DNA of 64,000 nucleotides, from contig NZ_CAKMMP010000017.1 of assembly GCF_927798175.1 (NCBI RefSeq), positions 118,079 through 182,078 of the forward strand, in the 5' to 3' direction. This stretch comes from Paenibacillus sp. JJ-223 (lineage in GTDB: Bacteria; Bacillota; Bacilli; Paenibacillales; Paenibacillaceae). Positions 51,098-59,791 of this stretch are shown piece by piece (positions within the stretch are counted from its first letter, which is position 1; each line of letters opens with the position of its first letter). The notes beneath the pieces were generated by a model. That model did no database searches. It saw only the letters and a list, made by a program, of their open reading frames with translations, and was not told the origin of the DNA. A program made the translations under genes and the position numbers.

Positions 51098-51631
51098 ATG
51101 AAAACAGCGGAACTGGAGGAAGCGCTCCGAGCCGCACAAGGCGATGACGCTGCCCTTGCGTCACTATTGCAGCGCCACTATGCATTTGTGTACAAATATA
51201 TCATCAAAGTGACGATGGATCCGCATGCGGCAGAAGAAGTGGTTCAGGATACGATGATTCGTTGCATGGAAAACATTCATCGTTATGATGGTACGTCAGC
51301 CTTTTCATCCTGGATGATTACGATTGCCACCCGGATTTATATCGACAAGGCGAGGCGCAGGGAAAGGGAGAAGAACTGGCTGAAATTGGCCAAAGACCAG
51401 GTTGCGAGACAATTGCGATGGCAGTTCGAGAGTCGTAACGAGACGTGGACGGATGTCATGGAAGCGATGACCCGGTTATCGCCGGAGCATCGGATCGCCG
51501 TGCTGTTGAAGCACTATTACGGGTACGGATACGATGAAATCGGGGATATGCTGGGTATTCCGTCTGGGACGGCCAAGTCGCGTACAGCTTACGGACTTCG
51601 TCAATTGAGGAAGGAGATGGAGGGATCATGA
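51098..51631 (+). CDS. sigY: ECF sigma factor, SigY-like
   Basis: A 177-residue ECF sigma factor, with region 2 (LLQRHYAFVYKYIIKVTMDP, FSSWMITIATRIYIDKARRR) and region 4 (LSPEHRIAVLLKHYYGYGYD, IPSGTAKSRTAYGLRQLR). The length matches B. subtilis SigY (178). The next gene is a YxlC-like protein, which confirms the SigY type. ATG 51098 follows CAGGTGA. Its stop overlaps the yxlC start. Confidence 0.88.
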   Translation: MKTAELEEALRAAQGDDAALASLLQRHYAFVYKYIIKVTMDPHAAEEVVQDTMIRCMENIHRYDGTSAFSSWMITIATRIYIDKARRREREKNWLKLAKDQVARQLRWQFESRNETWTDVMEAMTRLSPEHRIAVLLKHYYGYGYDEIGDMLGIPSGTAKSRTAYGLRQLRKEMEGS

Positions 51632-51969
51632 GCAGTGGATCGAGTGAAAAGGAAGAGCTCGAACTGGTGCAGCAGCTGCAGCAGCAGTTGAAAATATTGG
51701 ATGATGCATATGAGCCTACGAATATTCCCTCAATCGCCTCGTTGGCAGCTCAGGTCAAGGAACGGCGACAAATGAGAAAACGGGCAAACCGGCTGGAGTT
51801 GATCATGTTCTGGATCTTGGCATTGCTTGTACTTGCTGCCGGGGTCATGTTGTTCCAATCCGCACCGATTTTCTATCTGGGCATTCAGGCTGTCGGAACG
51901 GGTTTGGCTATCGGGATCGTCATCATCTGGGCTGTGCGCCGACAACGGAAGGAGATGCGTCATGAATGA
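51628..51969 (+). CDS. yxlC: YxlC-like membrane protein, likely SigY regulator
   Basis: A 113-residue protein with a polar N-terminal half (KEELELVQQLQQQLKILDDA) and two membrane helices (LIMFWILALLVLAAGVML and LGIQAVGTGLAIGIVIIW). This is the YxlC/DUF5345 pattern; in B. subtilis YxlC takes part in holding back SigY. It overlaps sigY by ATGA and the next small gene by eight bases. Confidence 0.85.
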   Translation: MSSGSSEKEELELVQQLQQQLKILDDAYEPTNIPSIASLAAQVKERRQMRKRANRLELIMFWILALLVLAAGVMLFQSAPIFYLGIQAVGTGLAIGIVIIWAVRRQRKEMRHE

Positions 51970-52180
51970 TCTGCATTATTCATTGAACGAAGTGCCGCCA
52001 ATATGGCTTGGCCTGATTGGTTTGGTTTTGCTGCTTCAGGGCACGTGGATGTTCACCGATGCAAGGAAACGGGGACGTTTCCCGTGGCTGTGGGGATTGT
52101 GGGGGATTACGGGGGTTCCGACCCCGCTTGTTGTTTACTGGTTTGTGGTTGTCCGGAAAGAGAAAACACGTAAAAGATGA
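51962..52180 (+). CDS. Small membrane protein of the SigY operon (YxlE/PLDc_N-like)
   Basis: A 72-residue protein with two membrane helices (IWLGLIGLVLLLQGTWMF and PLVVYWFVVV) around DARKRGRFPWLWGLWGI, as in PLDc_N-type and YxlE-like proteins. Its ATG lies inside the yxlC end, so the two are coupled. YxlE also restrains SigY in B. subtilis; the same role here is inferred. No yxlFG ABC transporter genes follow. Confidence 0.75.
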   Translation: MNDLHYSLNEVPPIWLGLIGLVLLLQGTWMFTDARKRGRFPWLWGLWGITGVPTPLVVYWFVVVRKEKTRKR

Positions 52181-52329
52181 CATGGTTATGGTTTGCACGG
52201 TAACAAAGGAAGCATATTGATTTTACACAAATGATTTGTTTCATGCCGTTAATCGTAGACATCGCTATTCTTTTCTAGTAGACTAGACAGACCACAATAT
52301 ATAAAGATAGACTACCAGGAGGTTAGACG

Positions 52330-52713
52330 ATGCTGCGATTGGGAGAAAAGGTAATCATTGTCGCGGATACGTTTGAGCAAAATCTTCCTGTGGGGGAATA
52401 TGGATTCATCATCGCTTATGACCGGAACCCGGACAATGCGTTTGACTACGTGCTTCGCGTGCCTCAGGTGAACCGGAACTTTTTCGTTCCTTCCGGCGAC
52501 GTAGATCTGGAAGAAGTTCTGCTGAAACAGGAAGCGGAGAAGGTTGAGCGTGAAGCGTTGATCGATTACGCCCTTGCGACACACAACGAGAAGCTGTTCC
52601 GTTATTTGATGAACGGAGACGTTCAAGCTGTGGAAGAGGAAGAAGAAACCGCGAAGGAAACGATGTCACAGGCGGATTTTATAAAGCAGGTTAACCTGCG
52701 TGCATGGATTTAA
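52330..52713 (+). CDS. Conserved acidic protein, unknown
   Basis: A 127-residue soluble acidic protein. The first about 70 residues look like a small beta-barrel (LGEKVIIVADTFEQNLPVGE, YVLRVPQVNRNFFVPSGDVD); the rest is helical with an acidic run (VEEEEETAKE). I do not recognise a family. The ATG follows CCAGGAGG. It is a single gene with its own terminator. Confidence 0.7.
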   Translation: MLRLGEKVIIVADTFEQNLPVGEYGFIIAYDRNPDNAFDYVLRVPQVNRNFFVPSGDVDLEEVLLKQEAEKVEREALIDYALATHNEKLFRYLMNGDVQAVEEEEETAKETMSQADFIKQVNLRAWI

Positions 52714-52714
52714 G

Positions 52715-52740
52715 GAGCCGGCGAAAGCTGGCTCTTTTTT
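52715..52740 (+). terminator. Terminator after the acidic protein gene
   Basis: GAGCC-g-GC pairs with GC-t-GGCTC around a GAAA tetraloop, followed by six Ts. Confidence 0.9.
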
Positions 52741-52768
52741 GATTAGCTCCAAAGTCCGGGCATTTGCA

Positions 52769-52797
52769 TTGAATTGTCGAACCAACTCACCTATAAT
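52769..52797 (+). promoter_or_regulatory. Sigma-A promoter of gatCAB
   Basis: TTGAAT at 52769-52774, a 17-base spacer, and a perfect TATAAT at 52792-52797. Confidence 0.8.
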
Positions 52798-52889
52798 GAA
52801 AAAAGTTATCACGGGACTTTAGCCCGTTAAACGGGCGAGCCGCATCGGCGGTTCCGGAAAGTTGAGCGAATGAAGGAGGCATCCGAAAC

Positions 52890-53177
52890 ATGAGTATCTC
52901 GAATAACGACGTTCAGCATGTGGCCAGATTGGCCCGGCTTAACTTGACGGCAGAAGAAGAACAGCTGCTGACAGGACAGCTGAATGCCATCTTGAAATAT
53001 GCGGAGAAGCTGAATGAGTTGGATACGGACAACATTGAACCAACAACCCACGTTCTGCATGTCAGCAATGTGATGCGCGAAGATGAGGTGCAGGGTAGCT
53101 TGCCGATCGAGAAGGTTATGCACAACGCACCTGAGGAAGAAGACGGGCAATTCAAAGTGCCTGCCGTGATGGAATAG
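52890..53177 (+). CDS. gatC: Asp-tRNA(Asn)/Glu-tRNA(Gln) amidotransferase subunit C
   Basis: The small subunit, 95 residues, that wraps GatA and stabilises the GatCAB complex. HVARLARLNLTAEEEQLLT and LDTDNIEPTTHVL are typical, as is the final DGQFKVPAVME. The ATG follows GAAGGAGG. It is first gene of the gatCAB operon. Confidence 0.96.
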   Translation: MSISNNDVQHVARLARLNLTAEEEQLLTGQLNAILKYAEKLNELDTDNIEPTTHVLHVSNVMREDEVQGSLPIEKVMHNAPEEEDGQFKVPAVME

Positions 53178-53205
53178 CGGATAAACCGGAAGGAGGAAAA
53201 ATGAC

Positions 53206-54663
53206 GTGAGTTTATTTCAACAATCGTTGCCTGAAATACATAACAAGCTGAACGCGAAAGAGTTGTCCGTCAGCGATCTGGTAGAACAGGCTTATCAAAA
53301 CATCGGTGCCCATGACGAAAAGGTCAAGGCATACCTGACGCTGGACGAAGAGCGCGCTCGCTCCCGTGCACGCCAGCTGGACGATCAACTCGTCAGCGGC
53401 GGGGAAAGAGGTCTGCTGTTTGGCTTGCCTGTGGGCATCAAGGACAACATCGTGACGAACGGACTGCGCACGACGTGTGCCAGCCAATTCCTGCGCAATT
53501 TCGACCCGGTATATGACGCGACCGTTGTCGAAAAATTGAGAGCGGCCGACACCGTAACGCTCGGAAAATTGAACATGGACGAATTCGCCATGGGAGGTTC
53601 CAACGAAAACTCCAGCTTCGCTCCTGTGCGCAATCCGTGGGCGCTGGATCGCGTGCCCGGCGGTTCCAGCGGCGGATCGGCTGCTGCCGTGGCTGCGGGA
53701 GAAGCCTACTTTACGCTGGGGTCGGACACCGGCGGCTCCATCCGTCAGCCTGCATCGTATTGCGGCGTGGTCGGATTGAAGCCTACCTATGGGCTGGTAT
53801 CCCGTTTCGGGCTGGTGGCGTTTGCTTCATCGCTGGACCAGATCGGACCGATCACCAAAAACGTCGAGGATTCCGCTTATGTGCTCCAAGCGATTGCGGG
53901 GTATGACCCGAAAGATTCAACCTCCGCGAACGTGGACATTCCCGACTATTTGAGCGCCTTGACCGGCGACGTTAAAGGTTTGCGCATCGCGGTGCCGAAA
54001 GAATACATCGGGGAAGGCGTAAGCCCTGACGTCAAGGAACGCGTGCTTGAGGCGTTGAAGGTGCTGGAAGGGCTCGGCGCAACTTGGGAAGAGGTATCGC
54101 TGCCTCATACCGAATATGCGGTAGCCACGTATTATTTGCTGGCTTCCTCCGAGGCTTCCTCCAACCTGGCGCGGTTCGACGGCGTTCGCTATGGCGTTCG
54201 CGCCGACAATCCGGACAACCTGCTGGACCTGTACCACCAATCCCGCAGCCAAGGCTTCGGTCCGGAAGTGAAGCGCCGGATTATGTTGGGCACGTATGCG
54301 CTCAGCTCCGGCTATTACGATGCGTATTATTTGAAGGCGCAAAAGGTGCGTACCCTGATCAAACAGGATTTCGACAACGTGTTCGAAAAATACGACGTCG
54401 TGATCGGACCTACGGCTCCTACGCCGGCGTTCAAACTGGGTACCCAGGTGGACGACCCGTTGACCATGTACCTCAACGACATTTTGACCATTCCTGTCAG
54501 CCTGGCTGGCGTGCCTGCCGTCAGCATCCCATGCGGCTTCTCCGAGGGGCTGCCTGTTGGATTGCAGATCATCGGCAAAGCGTTTGACGAAACGACCGTT
54601 TTGCGCGTTGCACATGCGTTTGAACAACATACGGAATATCACAAACAGCGTCCGCAGCTGTAG
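53206..54663 (+). CDS. gatA: Asp-tRNA(Asn)/Glu-tRNA(Gln) amidotransferase subunit A
   Basis: The amidase subunit, 485 residues, that releases ammonia from glutamine for transamidation of misacylated Glu-tRNA(Gln) or Asp-tRNA(Asn). The amidase-signature Ser-cisSer-Lys triad is visible: Lys in GLPVGIKDNI, the Gly/Ser-rich GGSSGGSAAAVAAG and the nucleophile region GSDTGGSIRQPA. The start is GTG 53206 after AAGGAGG; a nearby ATG opens only two codons. Confidence 0.97.
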   Translation: MSLFQQSLPEIHNKLNAKELSVSDLVEQAYQNIGAHDEKVKAYLTLDEERARSRARQLDDQLVSGGERGLLFGLPVGIKDNIVTNGLRTTCASQFLRNFDPVYDATVVEKLRAADTVTLGKLNMDEFAMGGSNENSSFAPVRNPWALDRVPGGSSGGSAAAVAAGEAYFTLGSDTGGSIRQPASYCGVVGLKPTYGLVSRFGLVAFASSLDQIGPITKNVEDSAYVLQAIAGYDPKDSTSANVDIPDYLSALTGDVKGLRIAVPKEYIGEGVSPDVKERVLEALKVLEGLGATWEEVSLPHTEYAVATYYLLASSEASSNLARFDGVRYGVRADNPDNLLDLYHQSRSQGFGPEVKRRIMLGTYALSSGYYDAYYLKAQKVRTLIKQDFDNVFEKYDVVIGPTAPTPAFKLGTQVDDPLTMYLNDILTIPVSLAGVPAVSIPCGFSEGLPVGLQIIGKAFDETTVLRVAHAFEQHTEYHKQRPQL

Positions 54664-54689
54664 ACTGACCGGAACGGAGGAATAGAGAA

Positions 54690-56129
54690 ATGCCCGCATC
54701 AAAATACGAAACCGTCATTGGACTTGAAGTCCACGTAGAATTGCACACGCAATCCAAAATTTTTTGCGGCTGCTCCACGGAATTCGGGGCTCCGCCGAAT
54801 ACGCACACCTGTCCGGTGTGTCTCGGACATCCAGGCGTATTGCCTGTGCTGAACCGCCAGGCGGTCGACTATGCGATGAAAGCAGCGATGGCGCTGAACT
54901 GCACCATTGCCGATGTCAGCAAATTCGACCGCAAAAACTATTTCTATCCCGATTCGCCGAAGGCGTATCAAATTTCCCAATTCGATCAGCCGATTGGCGA
55001 GAACGGGTGGATCGATATCGAAGTGAACGGCGAAACGAAACGAATCGGCATCACGCGTCTCCATCTGGAAGAAGATGCAGGCAAATTGACCCACGTGGAC
55101 GGCGGTTATGCATCGTTGGTCGACTTCAACCGCGTGGGAACCCCGCTCGTCGAGATCGTTTCCGAGCCTGAAATTTCTTCCCCGGAAGAAGCGCGCGCGT
55201 ATTTGGAGAAACTGCGTGCAATCATGCAATATTGCGAAGTGTCCGACGTGAAAATGGAAGAGGGGTCCATGCGTTGCGACGCCAACATCAGTTTGCGCCC
55301 TCACGGTCAGGAAAAATTGGGAACCCGTGCGGAATTGAAAAACATGAACTCCTTCCGAGGCGTGCAGCGCGGGTTGGAATACGAAGAATACCGCCAGGCG
55401 GAAATTTTGGACGATGGCGGCGAAGTGGTGCAGGAGACTCGCCGTTGGGACGAAGCCCAAGGAAAAACGCTGACCATGCGCGGCAAAGAAGAAGCGCATG
55501 ATTATCGCTACTTCCCGGACCCGGATTTGGTGAAAATACACATCGACGAAGCGTGGAAAGAGCGCATCCGGGCTTCGATTCCCGAATTGCCGGACCAACG
55601 CAAAGCGCGTTATGCGGCAGATTACGGTTTGCCGAGCTACGATGCTGAGGTCATTACCTCGTCCAAAGCGGTTGCGGACTTGTTCGAAGACAGCCTTAAC
55701 TACACCAAAGACGCCAAATCCGTTTCGAACTGGATCATGGGCGATCTGCTCGGTTACCTGAACACGAACAATCTGGAGTTATCCCAGGTCCCGCTTACGG
55801 GCCAAGGGCTCGGAGAAATGATCGGCTTGCTGGAAAAGGGCACGATCAGCAGCAAAATTGCCAAAACCGTATTCAAGGAAATGCTGGAAAGCGGCAAGCT
55901 TCCACAGCAAATCGTTGAAGAGAAAGGGCTCGTGCAGATCAGCGACGAAGGTGCTATTCTTGCCATCGTGGAACAGGTCGTTGCGAATAATCCCCAATCG
56001 GTAGAGGACTATAAGGCCGGCAAACAGAAGGCCATCGGCTTCCTGGTCGGACAGGTCATGAAAGAGAGCAAGGGCAAAGCCAACCCTGGCTTGGCGAACA
56101 AACTGCTTACAGACGTACTGAACCGTTAA
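54690..56129 (+). CDS. gatB: Asp-tRNA(Asn)/Glu-tRNA(Gln) amidotransferase subunit B
   Basis: The tRNA-binding, kinase-like subunit, 479 residues. The N-terminal cradle begins ETVIGLEVHVELHTQSKIFC and carries the Zn-type Cys motifs (CGCS, CPVC). DRKNYFYPDSPKAYQISQ and the C-terminal YqeY-like tail (NPGLANKLLTDVLNR) complete it. The ATG follows ACGGAGG, 26 bases after gatA. It is the last gene before a terminator. Confidence 0.97.
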   Translation: MPASKYETVIGLEVHVELHTQSKIFCGCSTEFGAPPNTHTCPVCLGHPGVLPVLNRQAVDYAMKAAMALNCTIADVSKFDRKNYFYPDSPKAYQISQFDQPIGENGWIDIEVNGETKRIGITRLHLEEDAGKLTHVDGGYASLVDFNRVGTPLVEIVSEPEISSPEEARAYLEKLRAIMQYCEVSDVKMEEGSMRCDANISLRPHGQEKLGTRAELKNMNSFRGVQRGLEYEEYRQAEILDDGGEVVQETRRWDEAQGKTLTMRGKEEAHDYRYFPDPDLVKIHIDEAWKERIRASIPELPDQRKARYAADYGLPSYDAEVITSSKAVADLFEDSLNYTKDAKSVSNWIMGDLLGYLNTNNLELSQVPLTGQGLGEMIGLLEKGTISSKIAKTVFKEMLESGKLPQQIVEEKGLVQISDEGAILAIVEQVVANNPQSVEDYKAGKQKAIGFLVGQVMKESKGKANPGLANKLLTDVLNR

Positions 56130-56149
56130 TCCTTCGGGAGAGGTCAAAC

Positions 56150-56187
56150 AGAAGGAGGCTCGTCCCTGTGACAGCCTTCTTTTTTTG
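56150..56187 (+). terminator. Terminator after gatCAB
   Basis: AGAAGG-a-GGCT pairs with AGCC-TTCT, followed by seven Ts. Confidence 0.85.
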
Positions 56188-56233
56188 TATTGCAGGCATC
56201 GCTCACTCGTTAATGCGAAAGGAGAAGCTTCAC

Positions 56234-56701
56234 ATGACCATCGAATCGATATCATTGAATGACCCGGACAAGTTGGGTCAGTTATGGCGTTTACAGCATG
56301 TGGCTTACCGGCTGGAAGCGGAAATGATCGGATTTAAGGAAATTCCGCCGTTAATGGATACGCTTGAAACGCTGCAGCAGTGTGGGGAGAGTTTTTACGG
56401 ATACATGGATTCCGATGGGGAGTTGATCGGGGCGATCGCTGTGGCCGAGGAGGAAAAAGATGCCCTTACGATTACGCGGATGATGGTTCATCCGGATTAT
56501 TTTCGCAAAGGAATCGCCTCTGCCCTGATTGCGCATATTTTTGAAACGTATCCGGAATATCCGCGCTACATCGTATCTACCGGAACGTTGAATGAACCTG
56601 CGGTGCAGCTGTACAGCAAGTTTGGTTTTGTCCCCGTGGATCGTGTACAGCTTGCCCCAGGCGTGGAATTAAAGACCTTTCACAGGAATAAAGATGAATG
56701 A
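56234..56701 (+). CDS. GNAT-family N-acetyltransferase
   Basis: A 155-residue acetyltransferase that uses acetyl-CoA. The core reads LIGAIAVAEEEKDALTITRM, then the CoA-binding motif A, HPDYFRKGIASALIAHIF, and the final AVQLYSKFGFVPV. The substrate is unknown. ATG 56234 follows AAAGGAG by about ten bases; ATG 56213 is possible but contains the site. An mgtC-like gene follows after 30 bases. Confidence 0.88.
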   Translation: MTIESISLNDPDKLGQLWRLQHVAYRLEAEMIGFKEIPPLMDTLETLQQCGESFYGYMDSDGELIGAIAVAEEEKDALTITRMMVHPDYFRKGIASALIAHIFETYPEYPRYIVSTGTLNEPAVQLYSKFGFVPVDRVQLAPGVELKTFHRNKDE

Positions 56702-56731
56702 CATTAATGACATGGAGGAGGACTATCGCTT

Positions 56732-57442
56732 TTGGGCAATCCCTGGATTATTGACGAATGGCACATTTTGCTGAGGCTGCTGCTTGCCATGCTGCTGGGC
56801 GGCCTCGTCGGATTGGAACGCGAGCGCTCCAATCATGCCGCCGGCCTGCGAACTCATATTTTAGTTTGCCTCGGATCGGCGCTGATTATGATGCTTTCCA
56901 TTTATGGCTTTAAAGATTTTGCGAATGAAATAAACGTGCGCATCGATCCGGCGCGTTTGGCAACGGCCGTGATTACGGGCGTCGGTTTTCTGGGAGCGGG
57001 AACGATCCTGTTTACCGGTAAGTCCATTACCGGTCTGACCACGGCAGCTTCGATTTGGGTCGTGGCAGCCATCGGGCTGGCTGCGGGAGCGGGCTTCTTT
57101 TTTGCCTCCATCATTTCCACGGTTCTGGTGTTGTTGAACCTTTGGGTATTTAACAAGTTGGAGCTCAGGTATATTCGGGGAAACAAGCTGCATGTCATTA
57201 CGCTCCATACTTTATCCGAGCCCGGATGCCTCGAGCAGATTTCCTCGTTCTTGGAACAGGAAAAAATCAAAATACGCAAGATCACGGTCAATGAGCAGGA
57301 GCTGGCCTTTTCCGAGGTGGTATCGGTGGAGCGCAAAATCGAAATTGTGCTGCATGTTTACATGCCGCATGATTTGGATACGGTGCAGCTGGTGACGAAA
57401 CTGAGACGGTGGGAACATATGACCAAAGTTTCCGTGGAATAA
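56732..57442 (+). CDS. MgtC/SapB-family membrane protein
   Basis: A 236-residue protein with four or five N-terminal membrane helices bearing the MgtC signature (LLGGLVGLERERSNHAAGLR, THILVCLGSALIMML, GVGFLGAGTILF) and a C-terminal cytoplasmic ACT-like domain (TVNEQELAFSEVVSVERKIE). The family is linked with magnesium homeostasis and modulation of ATP synthase. The start is TTG 56732 behind GGAGGAGG. A terminator follows. Confidence 0.9.
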   Translation: MGNPWIIDEWHILLRLLLAMLLGGLVGLERERSNHAAGLRTHILVCLGSALIMMLSIYGFKDFANEINVRIDPARLATAVITGVGFLGAGTILFTGKSITGLTTAASIWVVAAIGLAAGAGFFFASIISTVLVLLNLWVFNKLELRYIRGNKLHVITLHTLSEPGCLEQISSFLEQEKIKIRKITVNEQELAFSEVVSVERKIEIVLHVYMPHDLDTVQLVTKLRRWEHMTKVSVE

Positions 57443-57451
57443 ATAAAATCG

Positions 57452-57485
57452 AACCCCTTCAGGCCTTATGGGCACAGGGGTTTTT
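57452..57485 (+). terminator. Terminator after the MgtC-family gene
   Basis: AACCCCT at 57452-57458 pairs with AGGGGTT at 57476-57482, followed by Ts. Confidence 0.85.
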
Positions 57486-57595
57486 GGGATTCATCCATAT
57501 TTTTGCCAGTTACTCGAATGTCGGTTTAGGGTACTATCTAACCAAACGCTTGAAAAAAGAAACCGGACACTCCATCGCGAAAGGAGCTAGATCGT

Positions 57596-58189
57596 TTGAA
57601 GAAAAAGCATCGGGCAAAAATGGTGCTTAAAAGACGGCCGACAAGAGCGGTTCGGGTGAGAACCCACAAATTTGTGGCCGGACTGATGAGTGCAATCGTT
57701 CCAGGACTGGGCCATTTGTATTTGCGGCTCTATTTAAGGGGACTGACGTATATGATGCTGGTGATGCTCGACCTGTCGGCGCTGGTGTATTTTTCGTCCG
57801 TCGGCATACAAATCAATGTTCCTCTGCTGATTCTGCTCGCGCTCTTCATTCCCGTCCTTTACTTCTACAACGTGTTTGACGTGCTGCAGTCTGCGGATCG
57901 GGTGATGTTACGCAAGCGCAAGGGAAGTGTCCCGCCGGATTTGGACCAAGCCGGGAGTAAGGAGCGAACCGCAGTCGAAGCATTGATGATGTGGGAAAAA
58001 GGCATATCGTTTGGCCTGCTGCTGGTCGTTGGCGGCGCGCTTATGGTCATGTTTTTTCGCAGGCCTCGCTGGTTTCAAGATTTGATTGGCATGTACGGTG
58101 GGTATGCATTTGCCGTATTGATGATCGTGACCGGGCTGAATCTGTTTGGGCGCGAGATCTGGACCACGCTGCAGAGAAAGAAATTGTAG
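57596..58189 (+). CDS. Multi-span membrane protein, unknown
   Basis: A 197-residue protein with a very basic N-terminus (KKKHRAKMVLKRRPTRAVRV) and about five membrane helices in two groups around a polar loop. GLMSAIVPGLGHLYLRLYLR recalls TM2-like small membrane proteins. The start is TTG behind AAAGGAG. It is 24 bases before the LiaF/DUF4097 gene, so they form an operon and may share an envelope-stress role. Confidence 0.75.
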   Translation: MKKKHRAKMVLKRRPTRAVRVRTHKFVAGLMSAIVPGLGHLYLRLYLRGLTYMMLVMLDLSALVYFSSVGIQINVPLLILLALFIPVLYFYNVFDVLQSADRVMLRKRKGSVPPDLDQAGSKERTAVEALMMWEKGISFGLLLVVGGALMVMFFRRPRWFQDLIGMYGGYAFAVLMIVTGLNLFGREIWTTLQRKKL

Positions 58190-58213
58190 CAGGCAGGGCA
58201 AGGAGGGAATGAA

Positions 58214-59626
58214 ATGAACCGCAAAATTCGGGTCGGCCGCTATACGGCCGCCGCTTTGCTCATTGTCGTGGGCGTACTGCTGATTATGGATAAACAATCG
58301 GGAACGGATTATCTCTACGGCATGGTAGACTGGTGGCCGCTGCTGCTGGTGGCCTTAGGCTTAGAATACATACTGCTGTTTTTGCTTATGCGGGGACGAA
58401 GCCGATCCGTGTCGGGCGCGGAGAATGCAGTGAAGGCCAAAATGCGGTTTCGGCCGGATGCGAAGGGTATTTTGTCGTCGCTGCTTTTGGCTGCAGTGGT
58501 GTTCATCGTTACTGAGCAGGACCATTACATGCATTTGTGGAACAGGGTCAGCCTGAACCTGGGAGCGGCTTCCATGGATTACAGCGCTGCAGCAGGGTAT
58601 ATGCAGGATAAAGGGACCATCCGGGTCCCGGTAGGCATGGAGACGTCCGATGTCGTCGTTCAAGGCGTGAACGGGGATATTTCGCTGCAGCGGGGCGATA
58701 CCGATTCGATCGAAATTCGCACGGTAGTTTGGGTCGATCAAACGACGGAGGTACAGGCCAAGGCGGTGGCCGATGCTTCTTTCGTCACGGCGGAAGGTAC
58801 ACAGGTTATTCATATTACGGCAACGGGGAAAGCTTATGGAGAGAACGAAAAGACCCAGCCGCGAATGAACTTGACCGTTACGATTCCGGAAGATCGGAGA
58901 TTCAATCTGGATATCCGGACATCCAACGGGGCGATATTGTTGAACCGTGCGGAAGCCATCAGCACCATTTCGGCCGAAACGGGGAATGGTCGAATTCGTA
59001 TTAACAACGCAGTAGGCGATATTTCCGGAAAAACATTGAATGGGGACGTGATCGTGGCAGGAGCCATCGGCAATGTCGATCTGGACAGCAACCGGGGGGA
59101 CATGAAGGCCCGCGACATTACGGGGGACGTGGACTTGACCACGCAAGTCGGGAGCATTAGCATCACGAATTCAACGGGCAGCTTTATCGCGGATACTCGG
59201 AACGGGAACATCACGATGGACGGGGCCAATCTGGGCGTCAAAGCGCAATCGCTGAACGGCAGCATCAATATCGTTTCGACGAAGATCGGCGGGGATTGGG
59301 ACGTTTACAGCGCGGTGGGGGCCATCAATATTCTGCTGCCTCATCAAGGCGATTACAGCCTTAGCGGATCAAGCAGCTATGGAGAATTACGGACAGACCT
59401 GCCGTTCAAGGTGCGGAACAAGACGATTGAAGGGCAGCTTGGCGAAGGGGAATATACGGTCAAAATCGAGGGCAATAGCGACCTCGCCATTAATCGTAAC
59501 CCTAGTCTTCCATTGCCGGGAGAAGATGAGCCTGATCTCGGAGGAGAGGATACCTCGGATAACGAAGGCCATTCGAACGGGGAAAACGGGCAAAATTCCC
59601 AAGGTGATTCGTCCGAAGTTCTGTAA
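58214..59626 (+). CDS. LiaF-like membrane N-terminus with DUF4097 beta-helix domain
   Basis: A 470-residue protein. The first about 105 residues hold three or four membrane helices like LiaI/LiaF (VDWWPLLLVALGLEYILLFL). The rest, about 130-430, is a DUF4097 beta-solenoid with repeated short strands (VQGVNGDISLQRGD, TSNGAILLNRAE, TLNGDVIVAGAIGNVDLDSN, DTRNGNITMDG). An acidic Asn/Gly-rich tail ends it. LiaF proteins inhibit the LiaS kinase of cell-envelope stress systems, but no liaSR genes are adjacent. The ATG follows AAGGAGGG. Confidence 0.82.
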   Translation: MNRKIRVGRYTAAALLIVVGVLLIMDKQSGTDYLYGMVDWWPLLLVALGLEYILLFLLMRGRSRSVSGAENAVKAKMRFRPDAKGILSSLLLAAVVFIVTEQDHYMHLWNRVSLNLGAASMDYSAAAGYMQDKGTIRVPVGMETSDVVVQGVNGDISLQRGDTDSIEIRTVVWVDQTTEVQAKAVADASFVTAEGTQVIHITATGKAYGENEKTQPRMNLTVTIPEDRRFNLDIRTSNGAILLNRAEAISTISAETGNGRIRINNAVGDISGKTLNGDVIVAGAIGNVDLDSNRGDMKARDITGDVDLTTQVGSISITNSTGSFIADTRNGNITMDGANLGVKAQSLNGSINIVSTKIGGDWDVYSAVGAINILLPHQGDYSLSGSSSYGELRTDLPFKVRNKTIEGQLGEGEYTVKIEGNSDLAINRNPSLPLPGEDEPDLGGEDTSDNEGHSNGENGQNSQGDSSEVL

Positions 59627-59634
59627 CCGTCGCG

Positions 59635-59664
59635 TTGACAATAAACTTGGTATCGCCGTACAAT
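59635..59664 (+). promoter_or_regulatory. Sigma-A promoter of perR
   Basis: A perfect TTGACA at 59635-59640, an 18-base spacer, and TACAAT at 59659-59664. Confidence 0.8.
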
Positions 59665-59791
59665 GAAAATAAGGCAAGTTAACATGGCTGGAGAGATCGT
59701 GGCCGTTCAACTGGCCAAGAATCAACTCTGAATGAGGAAACGGCGAAATTCGTTTCTCTCTGAGAGAACGAAAGGTAAGGCGGTGGGTTTT

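Noticed and set aside
52798..52889. Possible T-box or riboswitch before gatC
   Set aside because: Only small GC hairpins are seen; no T-box sequence (TGGNACCGCG-like) or terminator lies before the start.
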